DNA of 64,000 nucleotides from Selaginella tamariscina (Eukaryota; Streptophyta; Lycopodiopsida; Selaginellales; Selaginellaceae), in the NCBI GenBank assembly GCA_003024785.1, contig PUQB01000008.1, forward strand, positions 188,868 to 252,867. The letters run 5' to 3'. The notes below the pieces were generated by a model. The model did no database searches. It saw only the letters and a list, made by a program, of their open reading frames with translations, and was not told the origin of the DNA. Shown here in pieces: positions 62,697 through 64,000 of the stretch (its first letter is position 1; each line of letters begins with the position of its first letter). The translations under genes and the position numbers were made by a program.

Positions 62697-63284
62697 TGTC
62701 ACGACCCGAATACAGAATACAGGATTCGGATACATGACATGGGTTACGGACTTTCCTACAGGATTCCGGACACAGGATTCGGTTGCAGGATATTCCTACA
62801 GGATATTCCTAGATTGCACAGGATATGCTAGAGGATAAGGGACATTGTGGACTCATCTTAGCCTCTGCATGCATGCAATCACTTTTGCATGCATGCAACC
62901 ACTTTTAGCACTCATGCCTAGATTAGCTCTTGGAGTTGTGAGCATAAAAGCTCCGACCTAATTGTTGTACAATCAGTTACTATCAACACCAGTCTTACTA
63001 CGATCAATCTCGTCTTGTCTTGTTCTTGTCTTGTTTCCTGTCCTGTTCCTGCTCGCTCCTATTTCCTGTCCTGCTCCTGGATCCTGTCCTGCTTCTGTCT
63101 TGTTCCTGGATCTTGTCCTGCGCTTTCCTGTCTTGCTCCCGGATCCTATCCTGATCCTGTCTTGCTCCTAGATCGTCCTGTTCCTATTCCTGTTTCCTGT
63201 CCTGCTCTCGGTCTTGTTCCTGAGTCAAGCCTTCCTGTCCTTGGAATCCTGTTCTCTTCCTAGTTCCTGGATCGTGGCTTGATA
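62697..63284 (+). repeat. 3' LTR of the younger chromovirus
   Basis: TGTCACGACCC ... GGCTTGATA, followed by the CCAGT duplication (63285-63289). It carries the same CATAAAAG box, CAGTTACTATCAA and RY duplication as the 5' LTR. Confidence 0.92.
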
Positions 63285-63289
63285 CCAGT

Positions 63290-64000
63290 GTCTAACAGGG
63301 CAAACTCCTTGAGCTCTCGATTATTAAAATGTGTATAGGAAACTTGAGTGATGGAATGGTATGAGTAGCACCAATGGAGCCTGCACCTACGTCCAACTTC
63401 GCGGCTCCTAGACGAAGTGGACATTGAAGTTTTCCGACTGAACTCTAGCTTCAACTTCATGCGTGTTGAACTTCCTAGCTTTAATAGGACATTCTGCCAC
63501 CTTGTGTCCTACTTCACCACAATACAAGCATAGGTTCTCACTGCGGCGACATTGCTTCTCAGCAGCGGAAAGAGAGCCACGCTTGGATTTCTCAACCTCC
63601 ATAGGAACTACTCCAGAAGGTGGTGTAGGAACATGTACCACAGCTGCAAGATTGGTTTGCAAGAACTGCTGACGGGATCTTTCCTGACGACGCTCGAACA
63701 AACAGTTGTCGTAACGAACAGCTTGTTGCATGATCTCCGCTAATGTTTGGGCATCCGGTAATGTAAGAAGAAGGTCCTTCACGTCATCCCTTAACCCAAA
63801 ATGAAAGTGTTCGATCAATGCAGTCTCGTCCCATGGAATGTTCGTGCAAAGTTGCTGAAATTCGGATACATAGACGGAAGCTGGTCGGGATCCTTGAGTG
63901 AGCTTTCGTAACTTCGTGCATGCGGAACGGTACTTGTCAGGATCCCCAAAGTAGGCTTCAAAGGCAGCCACGAAACCTTCAAAGTCTTCCATCAATGTGT
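63290..64000 (-). pseudogene. gag: gag and protease start of the older chromovirus (partial)
   Basis: Frame 63995-63408 is gag (EDFEGFVAAFEAYFGDPD, knuckle CLYCGEVGHKVAEC). It is open to the right edge and starts outside the window. The next frame (63460-63260) carries NNRELKEFALLDTG, where the D-T-G of protease is cut by the younger element. Confidence 0.85.

Larger units (their letters stand above)
57030..63284 (+). mobile_element. younger chromovirus, full length, nested in the older copy
   Basis: A 6.25-kb Ty3/gypsy element with LTRs at 57030-57636 and 62697-63284, a CCAGT target duplication, gag, protease, RT, RNase H, integrase and C-terminal chromodomain in that order, and a polypurine tract before the 3' LTR. 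The chromodomain and GPY/F module place it among chromoviruses. Pol has at least four frame breaks (GGG near 60110; TTTTCTGA near 60252; TTTAG near 60350; near 60755), so this copy as given is not autonomous. The two LTRs differ by several small indels, mainly in U3. Confidence 0.93.
52595..64000 (-). mobile_element. older chromovirus (Ty3/gypsy with chromodomain), interrupted and running off the right edge
   Basis: On the minus strand the order is gag (63995-63408), protease start (63460-63290), [insertion of the element 57030-63284], protease continuation (57024-56640), RT, RNase H, integrase, chromodomain, polypurine tract and 3' LTR (53145-52595). The 5' LTR and the start of gag lie beyond the window. 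Its proteins closely resemble those of the inserted element, so both belong to one family. Many frame breaks. Confidence 0.85.

Overview
The window is nuclear DNA of a land plant: multi-exon genes with GT-AG introns, plant-only gene families (YFVQSPSRDS-type LEA_2 membrane protein, RIBA-type riboflavin proteins, an AKS/FBH-type bHLH factor), AT-rich introns full of microsatellites, and nested Ty3/gypsy elements. I cannot name the species. Nothing seen requires an angiosperm, and a lycophyte or other non-seed plant fits at least as well.

Layout. (1) 0.2-4.1 kb: a partial LEA_2-like membrane protein gene (minus strand, runs off the left edge) head-to-head with a degenerate RIBA-like gene that keeps only a dead DHBP-synthase fold. 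(2) 5.2-25.4 kb: a graveyard of old Ty3/gypsy elements nested in one another: gypsy G1 (minus) with a solo LTR inserted in its RNase H region, a trihelix-like relic, and a second LTR element (T, gag-protease only) that split an older LTR and was itself hit by a solo LTR. (3) 25.9-32.8 kb: a second RIBA-like gene (RIBA3 type, GTP cyclohydrolase II domain retained) and, under 0.5 kb downstream, a complete 13-exon cytoplasmic poly(A)-binding protein gene. (4) 36.5-47.5 kb: a complete AKS/FBH-type bHLH gene facing, tail to tail, a RING plus C2H2 ubiquitin ligase of the HEL2/ZNF598 family. (5) 47.6-52.6 kb: very AT-rich intergenic DNA with no recognisable gene. (6) 52.6-64 kb: two related chromodomain Ty3/gypsy elements, the younger (plus strand, 57030-63284, 5-bp target duplication CCAGT) inserted in the protease active-site codons of the older (minus strand).

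Main points for a second look: the chromovirus at 57-63 kb has, 2 bp after its 5' LTR, a 13-nt segment that is the exact complement of the predicted transcript start in its own LTR, which predicts self-priming of reverse transcription instead of tRNA priming. The two RIBA paralogues have lost different parts of the bifunctional enzyme. Nine frame breaks in the LEA, RIBA3-like and HEL2-like genes are all cured by adding bases, mostly at homopolymers, while the PABP and bHLH genes are unbroken. This looks more like missing bases in the assembly than gene death, but real decay is not excluded.

The genes are not one pathway. The RIBA paralogues concern flavin precursors, PABP and HEL2 are translation and mRNA-quality factors, and the bHLH is a transcription factor.
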